Below, one piece after another: positions 46,601-59,600 of a stretch of DNA of 64,000 bases; position 1 is the stretch's first letter; every line of letters begins with the position of its first letter. Below the pieces are notes generated by a model, which was not told the DNA's origin, ran no database searches, and saw nothing but the letters and a program-made list of their open reading frames with translations. The stretch comes from Serripes groenlandicus (taxonomy: Eukaryota > Mollusca > Bivalvia > Cardiida > Cardiidae), in assembly GCA_031761405.1 (NCBI GenBank), contig JASEVX010000131.1, positions 483,108-547,107 of the forward strand. Direction: 5' to 3'. Made by a program: the position numbers and the translations under genes.

Positions 46601-48554
46601 CACATATTCATGCGTCCTGGGTGATTCAACCCAGCTACTCAATCGTACTGAACACACTGTGACAAAGGGAGCAATTGCCCGCCCTGCTTTCAGAGGTCGT
46701 TTTGTTTGTATTGTTGGGTGTTTTGGGCCGATTTCCACATCATTCAAGTCATACCACCCCGTCAGTTCACACACTCGTGATCCCTGGGTGAATCAACCCA
46801 GCTATGCAATAGACCTGAACACATTGTGGCAAGAGAAGCAATTGCCCGCCATGCTCTAAAATGTCGTTTTGTTTGCATTGTATGGGTTTTGATCTTGGAA
46901 GCGAGTTGTTGCTGTGGCATAAAATAGCTGCATGTGGGAAAGGGTTAGTATCTGTTCACGGGTCTTCGCACCTCTGCAGGCCAAATCCCTTTCGGCGGTA
47001 CAGTGAACGATTTTCCCATAACCCCGTTCCCACATGCATACACTCCATATAAATGAACTATCGAAAACACTGTGATAAAAACAGCCATTGCTCATCATGT
47101 TGTCAAAGGTCGTTTTGCTTGCATTGTTGGGGTTTTAGGCCGTTTTCAACAGCATGTATGCCCAATCGCCATCACAGTGCACATACTCGTGTTTTTTGGG
47201 TGATTCTACACAGCTAGGCAATAGGACTGAAATCAGTGTGGTAAGAGGACCCATTGCTTATCATGTTTTCAAAGGTCGTCTTGAAAGCGTTGTTGGTTGT
47301 TTTAGGCCGTTTTCAACAGCATTTATGTTAAATACCCCTCACTGCTCACACACACATGCTTCCTGGGTGAATCAACCAATCTACGCGATAAGACTGAAAA
47401 CAGTGTGGTATAAGGAGCAATTGCTCATCATGTTTTCAACGGTCGTTTTGAGTGCACTGTACGGAGTTTTAGGCCGTTTTCAACAGCATTTATGTCCAAT
47501 CACTCTCACAGTTCACAAACTCATGGGCCCTGGGAGAATCAACCCAGCTATGCGTTAGGACTGAAGACAGTGTAGAAAGCTGAGCCATTGCTAATCATGA
47601 TTTCAAAGTTCGTTTTGTTTGTATTGTTGGGTGTTTTACGCCGGTTTCAACATCATATATGTCAAATCACCCGCACTGTTCACATACTCATGCGTCCTGG
47701 GTAATTCAATCCAGCTACTCAATATTACTGACACACTGTGACAAAGGGAGCAATTGCCCGCCCTGCTTTCAGGGGTCGTTTTGTTTGTATTGTTGGGTGT
47801 TTTAGGCCGTTTTCCACATCATTCTCGTCATACCACCCCGTCAGTTCACACACTCGTGATCCCTGGGTGAATCAACCCAGCTATGCAATAGACATGAACA
47901 CAGTGTGGCAAGAGAAGCAATTGCCCGCCATGCTTTAAAATGTCGTTTTGTTTGCACATACTCATGTTTTCTGAGTGATTCTACCCAGCTAGGCAATAGG
48001 ACTGAAAACAGTGTGGTAAGAGGAGGAGCCACTGCTCATCATGTCTTCAAAGGTCGTTTTGATTGCGTTGTTGAGTGTTTTACGCCGTTTTCTACATCAT
48101 ATATGTCAAATCGCACGCACTGTTCACATACCCATGCGTCCTGGGTGATTCAACCCAGCTATGCGTTAGGACTGAAAACAGTGTGGAAAGAGGAGCCATT
48201 GCTAATCATGATTTCAAAGGTCGCTTTGTTTGTATTGTTGGGTGTTTTACGCCGTTTTCAACATCATATATGTCAAATCACACGCACTGTTCACATATTC
48301 ATGCGTCCTGGGTGATTCAACCCAGCTACTCAATCGTACTGAACACACTGTGACAAAGGGAGCAATTGCCCGCCCTGCTTTCAGAGGTCGTTTTGTTTGT
48401 ATTGTTGGGTGTTTTGGGCCGATTTCCACATCATTCAAGTCATACCACCCCGTCAGTTCACACACTCGTGATCCCTGGGTGAATCAACCCAGCTATGCAA
48501 TAGACCTGAACACATTGTGGCAAGAGAAGCAATTGCCCGCCATGCTCTAAAATG
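31645..48554 (+). repeat. HOR units 4-13, alternating A and B types (~3382-bp dimers)
   Basis: Type A (units 4, 8, 10, 12) has gccgtttccaacag, gtgtttcacgccgg and cagctttgcg. Type B (5, 7, 9, 11, 13) has catgttgtcaaagg, catgggccctggg and aatattactgac. Unit 6 is a variant in the A position (cagctttgcg, but otherwise own markers such as ctcgtgtgttttgg). Confidence 0.9.
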
Positions 48555-51500
48555 TCGTTTTGTTTGCATTGTATGGGTTTTGATCTTGGAAGCGAGTTGT
48601 TGCTGTGGCATAAAATAGCTGCATGTGGGAAAGGGTTAGTATCTGTTCACGGGTCTTCGCACCTCTGCAGGCCAAATCCCTTTCGGCGGTACAGTGAACG
48701 ATTTTCCCATAACCCCGTTCCCACATGCATACACTCCATATAAATGAACTATCGAAAACACTGTGATAAAAACAGCCATTGCTCATCATGTTTTCAAAGG
48801 TCGTTTTGCTTGCATTGTTGGGGTTTTAGGCCGTTTTCAACAGCATGTATGCCCAATCGCCATCACAGTGCACATACTCGTGTGTTTTGGGTGATTCTAC
48901 ACAGCTAGGCAATAGGACTGAAATCAGTGTGGTAAGAGGACCCATTGCTTATCATGTTTTCAAAGGTCGTCTTGAAAGCGTTGTTGGTTGTTTTAGGCCG
49001 TTTTCAACAGCATTTATGTTAAATACCCCTCACTGCTCACACACACATGCTTCCTGGGTGAATCAACCAATCTACGCGATAAGACTGAAAACAGTGTGGT
49101 ATAAGGAGCAATTGCTCATCATGTTTTCAACGGTCGTTTTGAGTGCACTGTACGGAGTTTTAGGCCGTTTTCAACAGCATTTATGTCCAATCACTCTCAC
49201 AGTTCACAAACTCATGGGACCTGGGAGAATCAACCCAGCTATGCGTTAGGACTGAAGACAGTGTAGAAAGCTGAGCCATTGCTAATCATGATTTCAAAGT
49301 TCGTTTTGTTTGTATTGTTGGGTGTTTTACGCCGGTTTCAACATCATATATGTCAAATCACCCGCACTGTTCACATACTCATGCGTCCTGGGTAATTCAA
49401 TCCAGCTACTCAATAGTACTGACACACTGTGACAAAGGGAGCAATTGCCCGCCCTGCTTTCAGGGGTCGTTTTGTTTGTATTGTTGGGTGTTTTAGGCCG
49501 TTTTCCACATCATTCTCGTCATACCACCCCGTCAGTTCACACACTCGTGATCCCTGGGTGAATCAACCCAGCTATGCAATAGACATGAACACAGTGTGGC
49601 AAGAGAAGCAATTGCCCGCCATGCTTTAAAATGTCGTTTTGTTTGCACATACTCATGTTTTCTGAGTGATTCTACCCAGCTAGGCAATAGGACTGAAAAC
49701 AGTGTGGTAAGAGGAGGAGCCACTGCTCATCATGTCTTCAAAGGTCGTTTTGATTGCGTTGTTGAGTGTTTTACGCCGTTTTCTACATCATATATGTCAA
49801 ATCGCACGCACTGTTCACATACCCATGCGTCCTGGGTGATTCAACCCAGCTATGCGTTAGGACTGAAAACAGTGTGGAAAGAGGAGCCATTGCTAATCAT
49901 GATTTCAAAGGTCGCTTTGTTTGTATTGTTGGGTGTTTTACGCCGTTTTCAACATCATATATGTCAAATCACACGCACTGTTCACATATTCATGCGTCCT
50001 GGGTGATTCAACCCAGCTACTCAATCATACTGAACACACTGTGACAAAGGGAGCAATTGCCCGCCCTGCTTTCAGAGGTCGTTTTGTTTGTATTGTTGGG
50101 TGTTTTGGGCCGATTTCCACATCATTCAAGTCATACCACCCCGTCAGTTCACACACTCGTGATCCCTGGGTGAATCAACCCAGCTATGCAATAGACCTGA
50201 ACACATTGTGGCAAGAGAAGCAATTGCCCGCCATGCTCTAAAATGTCGTTTTGTTTGCATTGTATGGGTTTTGATCTTGGAAGCGAGTTGTTGCTGTGGC
50301 ATAAAATAGCTGCATGTGGGAAAGGGTTAGTATCTGTTCACGGGTCTTCGCACCTCTGCAGGCCAAATCCCTTTCGGCGGTACAGTGAACGATTTTCCCA
50401 TAACCCCGTTCCCACATGCATACACTCCATATAAATGAACTATCGAAAACACTGTGATAAAAACAGCCATTGCTCATCATGTTTTCAAAGGTCGTTTTGC
50501 TTGCATTGTTGGGGTTTTAGGCCGTTTTCAACAGCATGTATGCCCAATCGCCATCACAGTGCACATACTCGTGTTTTTTGGGTGATTCTACACAGCTAGG
50601 CAATAGGACTGAAATCAGTGTGGTAAGAGGACCCATTGCTTATCATGTTTTCAAAGGTCGTCTTGAAAGCGTTGTTGGTTGTTTTAGGCCGTTTTCAACA
50701 GCATTTATGTTAAATACCCCTCACTGCTCACACACACATGCTTCCTGGGTGAATCGACCAATCTACGCGATAAGACTGAAAACAGTGTGGTATAAGGAGC
50801 AATTGCTCATCATGTTTTCAACGGTCGTTTTGAGTGCACTGTACGGAGTTTTAGGCCGTTTTCAACAGCATTTATGTCCAATCACTCTCACAGTTCACAA
50901 ACTCATGGGACCTGGGAGAATCAACCCAGCTATGCGTTAGGACTGAAGACAGTGTAGAAAGCTGAGCCATTGCTAATCATGATTTCAAAGTTCGTTTTGT
51001 TTGTATTGTTGGGTGTTTTACGCCGGTTTCAACATCATATATGTCAAATCACCCGCACTGTTCACATACTCATGCGTCCTGGGTAATTCAATCCAGCTAC
51101 TCAATAGTACTGACACACTGTGACAAAGGGAGCAATTGCCCGCCCTGCTTTCAGGGGTCGTTTTGTTTGTATTGTTGGGTGTTTTAGGCCGTTTTCCACA
51201 TCATTCTCGTCATACCACCCCGTCAGTTCACACACTCGTGATCCCTGGGTGAATCAACCCAGCTATGCAATAGACATGAACACAGTGTGGCAAGAGAAGC
51301 AATTGCCCGCCATGCTTTAAAATGTCGTTTTGTTTGCACATACTCATGTTTTCTGAGTGATTCTACCCAGCTAGGCAATAGGACTGAAAACAGTGTGGTA
51401 AGAGGAGGAGCCACTGCTCATCATGTCTTCAAAGGTCGTTTTGATTGCGTTGTTGAGTGTTTTACGCCGTTTTCTACATCATATATGTCAAATCGCACGC

Positions 51501-53627
51501 ACTGTTCACATACCCATGCGTCCTGGGTGATTCAACCCAGCTATGCGTTAGGACTGAAAACAGTGTGGAAAGAGGAGCCATTGCTAATCATGATTTCAAA
51601 GGTCGCTTTGTTTGTATTGTTGGGTGTTTTACGCCGTTTTCAACATCATATATGTCAAATCACACGCACTGTTCACATATTCATGCGTCCTGGGTGATTC
51701 AACCCAGCTACTCAATCGTACTGAACACACTGTGACAAAGGGAGCAATTGCCCGCCCTGCTTTCAGAGGTCGTTTTGTTTGTATTGTTGGGTGTTTTGGG
51801 CCGATTTCCACATCATTCAAGTCATACCACCCCGTCAGTTCACACACTCGTGATCCCTGGGTGAATCAACCCTGCTATGCAATAGACCTGAACACATTGT
51901 GGCAAGAGAAGCAATTGCCCGCCATGCTCTAAAATGTCGTTTTGTTTGCATTGTATGGGTTTTGATCTTGGAAGCGAGTTGTTGCTGTGGCATAAAATAG
52001 CTGCATGTGGGAAAGGGTTAGTATCTGTTCACGGGTCTTCGCACCTCTGCAGGCCAAATCCCTTTCGGCGGTACAGTGAACGATTTTCCCATAACCCCGT
52101 TCCCACATGCATACACTCCATATAAATGAACTATCGAAAACACTGTGATAAAAACAGCCATTGCTCATCATGTTTTCAAAGGTCGTTTTGCTTGCATTGT
52201 TGGGGTTTTAGGCCGTTTTCAACAGCATGTATGCCCAATCGCCATCACAGTGCACATACTCGTGTTTTTTGGGTGATTCTACACAGCTAGGCAATAGGAC
52301 TGAAATCAGTGTGGTAAGAGGACCCATTGCTTATTATGTTTTCAAAGGTCGTCTTGAAAGCGTTGTTGGTTGTTTTAGGCCGTTTTCAACAGCATTTATG
52401 TTAAATACCCCTCACTGCTCACACACACATGCTTCCTGGGTGAATCAACCAATCTACGCGATAAGACTGAAAACAGTGTGGTATAAGGAGCAATTGCTCA
52501 TCATGTTTTCAACGGTCGTTTTGAGTGCACTGTACGGAGTTTTAGGCCGTTTTCAACAGCATTTATGTCCAATCACTCTCACAGTTCACAAACTCATGGG
52601 ACCTGGGAGAATCAACCCAGCTATGCGTTAGGACTGAAGACAGTGTAGAAAGCTGAGCCATTGCTAATCATGATTTCAAAGTTCGTTTTGTTTGTATTGT
52701 TGGGTGTTTTACGCCGGTTTCAACATCATATATGTCAAATCACCCGCACTGTTCACATACTCATGCGTCCTGGGTAATTCAATCCAGCTACTCAATATTA
52801 CTGACACACTGTGACAAAGGGAGCAATTGCCCGCCCTGCTTTCAGGGGTCGTTTTGTTTGTATTGTTGGGTGTTTTAGGCCGTTTTCCACATCATTCTCG
52901 TCATACCACCCCGTCAGTTCACACACTCGTGATCCCTGGGTGAATCAACCCAGCTATGCAATAGACATGAACACAGTGTGGCAAGAGAAGCAATTGCCCG
53001 CCATGCTTTAAAATGTCGTTTTGTTTGCACATACTCATGTTTTCTGAGTGATTCTACCCAGCTAGGCAATAGGACTGAAAACAGTGTGGTAAGAGGAGGA
53101 GCCACTGCTCATCATGTCTTCAAAGGTCGTTTTGATTGCGTTGTTGAGTGTTTTACGCCGTTTTCTACATCATATATGTCAAATCGCACGCACTGTTCAC
53201 ATACCCATGCGTCCTGGGTGATTCAACCCAGCTATGCGTTAGGACTGAAAACAGTGTGGAAAGAGGAGCCATTGCTAATCATGATTTCAAAGGTCGCTTT
53301 GTTTGTATTGTTGGGTGTTTTACGCCGTTTTCAACATCATATATGTCAAATCACACGCACTGTTCACATATTCATGCGTCCTGGGTGATTCAACCCAGCT
53401 ACTCAATCATACTGAACACACTGTGACAAAGGGAGCAATTGCCCGCCCTGCTTTCAGAGGTCGTTTTGTTTGTATTGTTGGGTGTTTTAGGCCGATTTCC
53501 ACATCATTCAAGTCATACCACCCCGTCAGTTCACACACTCGTGATCCCTGGGTGAATCAACCCAGCTATGCAATAGACCTGAACACATTGTGGCAAGAGA
53601 AGCAATTGCCCGCCATGCTCTAAAATG
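48555..53627 (+). repeat. HOR units 14-16, break in the A/B alternation
   Basis: Unit 14 shares ctcgtgtgttttgg with unit 6. Units 14 and 16 share caatcatactgaac. Unit 15 shares gaatcgacc with 11 and 19. Unit 16 combines aatattactgac (B-like) with the ttttaggccgatttcc form. These units look like recombinants of the subtypes. Confidence 0.85.
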
Positions 53628-56600
53628 TCGTTTTGTTTGCATTGTATGGGTTTTGATCTTGGAAGCGAGTTGTTGCTGTGGCATAAAATAGCTGCATGTG
53701 GGAAAGGGTTAGTATCTGTTCACGGGTCTTCGCACCTCTGCAGGCCAAATCCCTTTCGGCGGTACAGTGAACGATTTTCCCATAACCCCGTTCCCACATG
53801 CATACACTCCATATAAATGAACTATCGAAAACACTGTGATAAAAACAGCCATTGCTCATCATGTTTTCAAAGGTCCTTTTGCTTGCATTGTTGGGGTTTT
53901 AGGCCGTTTTCAACAGCATGTATGCCCAATCGCCATCACAGTGCACATACTCGTGTTTTTTGGGTGATTCTACACAGCTAGGCAATAGGACTGAAATCAG
54001 TGTGGTAAGAGGACCCATTGCTTATCATGTTTTCAAAGGTCGTCTTGAAAGCGTTGTTGGTTGTTTTAGGCCGTTTCCAACAGCATTTATGTTAAATACC
54101 CCTCACTGCTCACACACACATGCTTCCTGGGTGAATCAACCAATCTACGCGATAAGACTGAAAACAGTGTGGTATAAGGAGCAATTGCTCATCATGTTTT
54201 CAACGGTCGTTTTGAGTGCACTGTACGGAGTTTTAGGCCGTTTTCAACAGCATTTATGTCCAATCACTCTCACAGTTCACAAACTCATGGGACCTGGGAG
54301 AATCAACCCAGCTATGCGTTAGGACTGAAGACAGTGTAGAAAGCTGAGCCATTGCTAATCATGATTTCAAAGTTCGTTTTGTTTGTATTGTTGGGTGTTT
54401 CACGCCGGTTTCAACATCATATATGTCAAATCACCCGCACTGTTCACATACTCATGCGTCCTGGGTAATTCAATCCAGCTACTCAATAGTACTGACACAC
54501 TGTGACAAAGGGAGCAATTGCCCGCCCTGCTTTCAGGGTATTGTTTTGTTTGTATTGTTGGGTGTTTTAGGCCGTTTTCCACATCATTCTCGTCATACCA
54601 CCCCGTCAGTTCACACACTCGTGATCCCTGGGTGAATCAACCCAGCTATGCAATAGACATGAACACAGTGTGGCAAGAGAAGCAATTGCCCGCCATGCTT
54701 TAAAATGTCGTTTTGTTTGCACATACTCATGTTTTCTGAGTGATTCTACCCAGCTAGGCAATAGGACTGAAAACAGTGTGGTAAGAGGAGGAGCCACTGC
54801 TCATCATGTCTTCAAAGGTCGTTTTGATTGCGTTGTTGAGTGTTTTACGCCGTTTTCTACATCATATATGTCAAATCGCACGCACTGTTCACATACCCAT
54901 GCGTCCTGGGTGATTCAACCCAGCTTTGCGTTAGGACTGAAAACAGTGTGGAAAGAGGAGCCATTGCTAATCATGATTTCAAAGGTCGCTTTGTTTGTAT
55001 TGTTGGGTGTTTTACGCCGTTTTCAACATCATATATGTCAAATCACACGCACTGTTCACATATTCATGCGTCCTGGGTGATTCAACCCAGCTACTCAATC
55101 GTACTGAACACACTGTGACAAAGGGAGCAATTGCCCGCCCTGCTTTCAGAGGTCGTTTTATTTGTATTGTTGGGTGTTTTGGGCCGATTTCCACATCATT
55201 CAAGTCATACCACCCCGTCAGTTCACACACTCGTGATCCCTGGGTGAATCAACCCAGCTATGCAATAGACCTGAACACATTGTGGCAAGAGAAGCAATTG
55301 CCCGCCATGCTCTAAAATGTCGTTTTGTTTGCATTGTATGGGTTTTGATCTTGGAAGCGAGTTGTTGCTGTGGCATAAAATAGCTGCATGTGGGAAAGGG
55401 TTAGTATCTGTTCACGGGTCTTCGCACCTCTGCAGGCCAAATCCCTTTCGGCGGTACAGTGAACGATTTTCCCATAACCCCGTTCCCACATGCATACACT
55501 CCATATAAATGAACTATCGAAAACACTGTGATAAAAACAGCCATTGCTCATCATGTTGTCAAAGGTCGTTTTGCTTGCATTGTTGGGGTTTTAGGCCGTT
55601 TTCAACAGCATGTATGCCCAATCGCCATCACAGTGCACATACTCGTGTTTTTTGGGTGATTCTACACAGCTAGGCAATAGGACTGAAATCAGTGTGGTAA
55701 GAGGACCCATTGCTTATCATGTTTTCAAAGGTCGTCTTGAAAGCGTTGTTGGTTGTTTTAGGCCGTTTTCAACAGCATTTATGTTAAATACCCCTCACTG
55801 CTCACACACACATGCTTCCTGGGTGAATCAACCAATCTACGCGATAAGACTGAAAACAGTGTGGTATAAGGAGCAATTGCTCATCATGTTTTCAACGGTC
55901 GTTTTGAGTGCACTGTACGGAGTTTTAGGCCGTTTTCAACAGCATTTATGTCCAATCACTCTCACAGTTCACAAACTCATGGGCCCTGGGAGAATCAACC
56001 CAGCTATGCGTTAGGACTGAAGACAGTGTAGAAAGCTGAGCCATTGCTAATCATGATTTCAAAGTTCGTTTTGTTTGTATTGTTGGGTGTTTTACGCCGG
56101 TTTCAACATCATATATGTCAAATCACCCGCACTGTTCACATACTCATGCGTCCTGGGTAATTCAATCCAGCTACTCAATATTACTGACACACTGTGACAA
56201 AGGGAGCAATTGCCCGCCCTGCTTTCAGGGGTCGTTTTGTTTGTATTGTTGGGTGTTTTAGGCCGTTTTCCACATCATTCTCGTCATACCACCCCGTCAG
56301 TTCACACACTCGTGATCCCTGGGTGAATCAACCCAGCTATGCAATAGACATGAACACAGTGTGGCAAGAGAAGCAATTGCCCGCCATGCTTTAAAATGTC
56401 GTTTTGTTTGCACATACTCATGTTTTCTGAGTGATTCTACCCAGCTAGGCAATAGGACTGAAAACAGTGTGGTAAGAGGAGGAGCCACTGCTCATCATGT
56501 CTTCAAAGGTCGTTTTGATTGCGTTGTTGAGTGTTTTACGCCGTTTTCTACATCATATATGTCAAATCGCACGCACTGTTCACATACCCATGCGTCCTGC

Positions 56601-59600
56601 GTGATTCAACCCAGCTATGCGTTAGGACTAAAAACAGTGTGGAAAGAGGAGCCATTGCTAATCATGATTTCAAAGGTCGCTTTGTTTGTATTGTTGGGTG
56701 TTTTACGCCGTTTTCAACATCATATATGTCAAATCACACGCACTGTTCACATATTCATGCGTCCTGGGTGATTCAACCCAGCTACTCAATCGTACTGAAC
56801 ACACTGTGACAAAGGGAGCAATTGCCCGCCCTGCTTTCAGAGGTCGTTTTGTTTGTATTGTTGGGTGTTTTGGGCCGATTTCCACATCATTCAAGTCATA
56901 CCACCCCGTCAGTTCACACACTCGTGATCCCTGGGTGAATCAACCCAGCTATGCAATAGACCTGAACACATTGTGGCAAGAGAAGCAATTGCCCGCCATG
57001 CTCTAAAATGTCGTTTTGTTTGCATTGTATGGGTTTTGATCTTGGAAGCGAGTTGTTGCTGTGGCATAAAATAGCTGCATGTGGGAAAGGGTTAGTATCT
57101 GTTCACGGGTCTTCGCACCTCTGCAGGCCAAATCCCTTTCGGCGGTACAGTGAACGATTTTCCCATAACCCCGTTCCCACATGCATACACTCCATATAAA
57201 TGAACTATCGAAAACACTGTGATAAAAACAGCCATTGCTCATCATGTTTTCAAAGGTCGTTTTGCTTGCATTGTTGGGGTTTTAGGCCGTTTTCAACAGC
57301 ATGTATGCCCAATCGCCATCACAGTGCACATACTCGTGTTTTTTGGGTGATTCTACACAGCTAGGCAATAGGACTGAAATCAGTGTGGTAAGAGGACCCA
57401 TTGCTTATCATGTTTTCAAAGGTCGTCTTGAAAGCGTTGTTGGTTGTTTTAGGCCGTTTTCAACAGCATTTATGTTAAATACCCCTCACTGCTCACACAC
57501 ACATGCTTCCTGGGTGAATCGACCAATCTACGCGATAAGACTGAAAACAGTGTGGTATAAGGAGCAATTGCTCATCATGTTTTCAACGGTCGTTTTGAGT
57601 GCACTGTACGGAGTTTTAGGCCGTTTTCAACAGCATTTATGTCCAATCACTCTCACAGTTCACAAACTCATGGGACCTGGGAGAATCAACCCAGCTATGC
57701 GTTAGGACTGAAGACAGTGTAGAAAGCTGAGCCATTGCTAATCATGATTTCAAAGTTCGTTTTGTTTGTATTGTTGGGTGTTTTACGCCGGTTTCAACAT
57801 CATATATGTCAAATCACCCGCACTGTTCACATACTCATGCGTCCTGGGTAATTCAATCCAGCTACTCAATAGTACTGACACACTGTGACAAAGGGAGCAA
57901 TTGCCCGCCCTGCTTTCAGGGGTCGTTTTGTTTGTATTGTTGGGTGTTTTAGGCCGTTTTCCACATCATTCTCGTCATACCACCCCGTCAGTTCACACAC
58001 TCGTGATCCCTGGGTGAATCAACCCAGCTATGCAATAGACATGAACACAGTGTGGCAAGAGAAGCAATTGCCCGCCATGCTTTAAAATGTCGTTTTGTTT
58101 GCACATACTCATGTTTTCTGAGTGATTCTACCCAGCTAGGCAATAGGACTGAAAACAGTGTGGTAAGAGGAGGAGCCACTGCTCATCATGTCTTCAAAGG
58201 TCGTTTTGATTGCGTTGTTGAGTGTTTTACGCCGTTTTCTACATCATATATGTCAAATCGCACGCACTGTTCACATACCCATGCGTCCTGGGTGATTCAA
58301 CCCAGCTATGCGTTAGGACTGAAAACAGTGTGGAAAGAGGAGCCATTGCTAATCATGATTTCAAAGGTCGCTTTGTTTGTATTGTTGGGTGTTTTACGCC
58401 GTTTTCAACATCATATATGTCAAATCACACGCACTGTTCACATATTCATGCGTCCTGGGTGATTCAACCCAGCTACTCAATCGTACTGAACACACTGTGA
58501 CAAAGGGAGCAATTGCCCGCCCTGCTTTCAGAGGTCGTTTTGTTTGTATTGTTGGGTGTTTTAGGCCGATTTCCACATCATTCAAGTCATACCACCCCGT
58601 CAGTTCACACACTCGTGATCCCTGGGTGAATCAACCCAGCTATGCAATAGACCTGAACACATTGTGGCAAGAGAAGCAATTGCCCGCCATGCTCTAAAAT
58701 GTCGTTTTGTTTGCATTGTATGGGTTTTGATCTTGGAAGCGAGTTGTTGCTGTGGCATAAAATAGCTGCATGTGGGAAAGGGTTAGTATCTGTTCACGGG
58801 TCTTCGCACCTCTGCAGGCCAAATCCCTTTCGGCGGTACAGTGAACGATTTTCCCATAACCCCGTTCCCACATGCATACACTCCATATAAATGAACTATC
58901 GAAAACACTGTGATAAAAACAGCCATTGCTCATCATGTTTTCAAAGGTCGTTTTGCTTGCATTGTTGGGGTTTTAGGCCGTTTTCAACAGCATGTATGCC
59001 CAATCGCCATCACAGTGCACATACTCGTGTTTTTTGGGTGATTCTACACAGCTAGGCAATAGGACTGAAATCAGTGTGGTAAGAGGACCCATTGCTTATC
59101 ATGTTTTCAAAGGTCGTCTTGAAAGCGTTGTTGGTTGTTTTAGGCCGTTTCCAACAGCATTTATGTTAAATACCCCTCACTGCTCACACACACATGCTTC
59201 CTGGGTGAATCAACCAATCTACGCGATAAGACTGAAAACAGTGTGGTATAAGGAGCAATTGCTCATCATGTTTTCAACGGTCGTTTTGAGTGCACTGTAC
59301 GGAGTTTTAGGCCGTTTTCAACAGCATTTATGTCCAATCACTCTCACAGTTCACAAACTCATGGGACCTGGGAGAATCAACCCAGCTATGCGTTAGGACT
59401 GAAGACAGTGTAGAAAGCTGAGCCATTGCTAATCATGATTTCAAAGTTCGTTTTGTTTGTATTGTTGGGTGTTTCACGCCGGTTTCAACATCATATATGT
59501 CAAATCACCCGCACTGTTCACATACTCATGCGTCCTGGGTAATTCAATCCAGCTACTCAATAGTACTGACACACTGTGACAAAGGGAGCAATTGCCCGCC

